Position numbers and translations under genes: made by a program
The notes under the pieces: generated by a model
Told to the model about the DNA's origin: nothing
What the model saw: the letters and a program-made list of their open reading frames with translations, nothing else
Databases searched by the model: none
From: Candidatus Omnitrophota bacterium
GTDB lineage: Bacteria > Omnitrophota > Gorgyraeia > Gygaellales > Profunditerraquicolaceae
Length of the DNA: 5,886 nucleotides
Assembly (NCBI GenBank): GCA_016867175.1
Contig: VGKF01000062.1
Span: forward strand, 1-5,886
Direction of reading: 5' to 3'
Shown here: positions 5,481 through 5,886 of the stretch, piece after piece
How the letters are laid out: the number at the start of each line of letters is the position of its first letter
Position numbering within the stretch: the stretch's first letter is position 1

Positions 5481-5886
5481 ATGAAAAAAGAAAAGGTTGT
5501 ACTTATCGGCTCAGACCACGCAGGGTTTACTTTAAAAGAAAAGATCAGGCCATACCTAGAGGAGAAGGGTTTTAAAGTCAAGGATTTAGGGGCTTATTCT
5601 ACTCAACGCTGCGATTATCCACTTATCGCTTATGAATTGGCAAGGCTTGTATCTTTAAAGAAATATCAACGCGGGATACTGATATGTAAAAGCGGGATAG
5701 GAAATTCTATTGTAGCAAATAGGTTAACGGGTGTGCGGGCAGCTCTCTGTTATAATGTAACTGCAGCCAGGCTCTCCAGGGAGCATAATGATAGCAATGT
5801 TTTAGTGTTGGGTTCGGCATTTGTAAATAAGGGCCTTGCAAAAAGAATAGCCGGGGTTTGGCTCAATGCTGATTTTCAGGCTGGCC
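5481..5886 (+). CDS. rpiB: Ribose-5-phosphate isomerase B, 3'-truncated
   Basis: The frame is open to the right edge, with 135 residues present and roughly ten to fifteen missing. RpiB interconverts ribose 5-phosphate and ribulose 5-phosphate, feeding PRPP and so purine synthesis. Seen motifs are GSDHAGFTLKEKI (10-22), DYPLIA (45-50), GILICKSGIGNSIVANRLTGVRAALC (65-90) with Cys69 at the catalytic position of E. coli Cys66, REHNDSNVLVLG (100-111), and FQAG (132-135) where the family has FEGGRH. The usual CGTG loop is CKSG here, Ser replacing Thr and Lys replacing Gly, so a related LacAB-type sugar isomerase cannot be fully excluded. ATG 5481 places the first strand correctly but has no clear ribosome site. 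An in-frame ATG at 5466 (adding MLILQ) has GGGA just upstream and is a real alternative. An earlier in-frame ATG at 5391 would translate the hairpin and is unlikely. Confidence 0.9.
   Translation, partial: MKKEKVVLIGSDHAGFTLKEKIRPYLEEKGFKVKDLGAYSTQRCDYPLIAYELARLVSLKKYQRGILICKSGIGNSIVANRLTGVRAALCYNVTAARLSREHNDSNVLVLGSAFVNKGLAKRIAGVWLNADFQAG

Noticed and set aside
101..5581. Minus-strand open frames opposite the LOG, purM, purD, purE and fusion genes
   Set aside because: Each lies antisense to a gene with clear family motifs, has no recognisable domain, and looks like a codon-bias shadow.

Overview
The window is a compact bacterial segment with every gene on the plus strand. It carries a run of de novo purine biosynthesis genes followed by a translation-quality and sugar-phosphate block. 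I see no credible minus-strand gene, tRNA, rRNA, CRISPR array or transposase. Moderate GC, strong AGGAGG-type ribosome binding sites on some genes, and a secreted protein ending in a CPxC...FCPWDG zinc ribbon would suit an uncultivated lineage such as Omnitrophota or another PVC- or delta-like group. That placement is a guess; the sequence fixes only 'bacterium'.

Layout: (1) the 3' part of a LOG-family (TIGR00730-like) Rossmann protein, whose stop codon lies in a short perfect hairpin; (2) a gap of 137 bases, then purM; (3) a small secreted zinc-ribbon protein of unknown function, with a perfect Shine-Dalgarno and only 11 bases after purM; (4) a 111-base gap filled almost completely by two bulged hairpins that look like two inverted copies of one REP-like element; (5) purD, purE and a fused TsaC/Sua5-phosphatase gene, tightly packed, with purE and the fusion overlapping by ATGA; (6) a third hairpin, with an alternative partner, in the leader of rpiB, which runs off the right edge.

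PurD, PurM and PurE catalyse steps 2, 5 and 6 (the carboxylation branch) of IMP synthesis. The fusion joins threonylcarbamoyl-AMP synthesis for tRNA t6A to a low-molecular-weight phosphatase resembling the arginine phosphatase YwlE. It is followed by rpiB, matching the Bacillus order ywlC-ywlD-ywlE-ywlF (rpiB)-ywlG-glyA. If that synteny continues, glyA could lie just beyond the window and would supply glycine and one-carbon units to PurD and later purine steps.

The most interesting items are the inverted pair of covarying bulged hairpins between the zinc-ribbon gene and purD, the TsaC-phosphatase fusion with a CTGNSCR P-loop, a PurE lacking the usual class I loop histidine, and the uncharacterised exported protein inside a purine operon.
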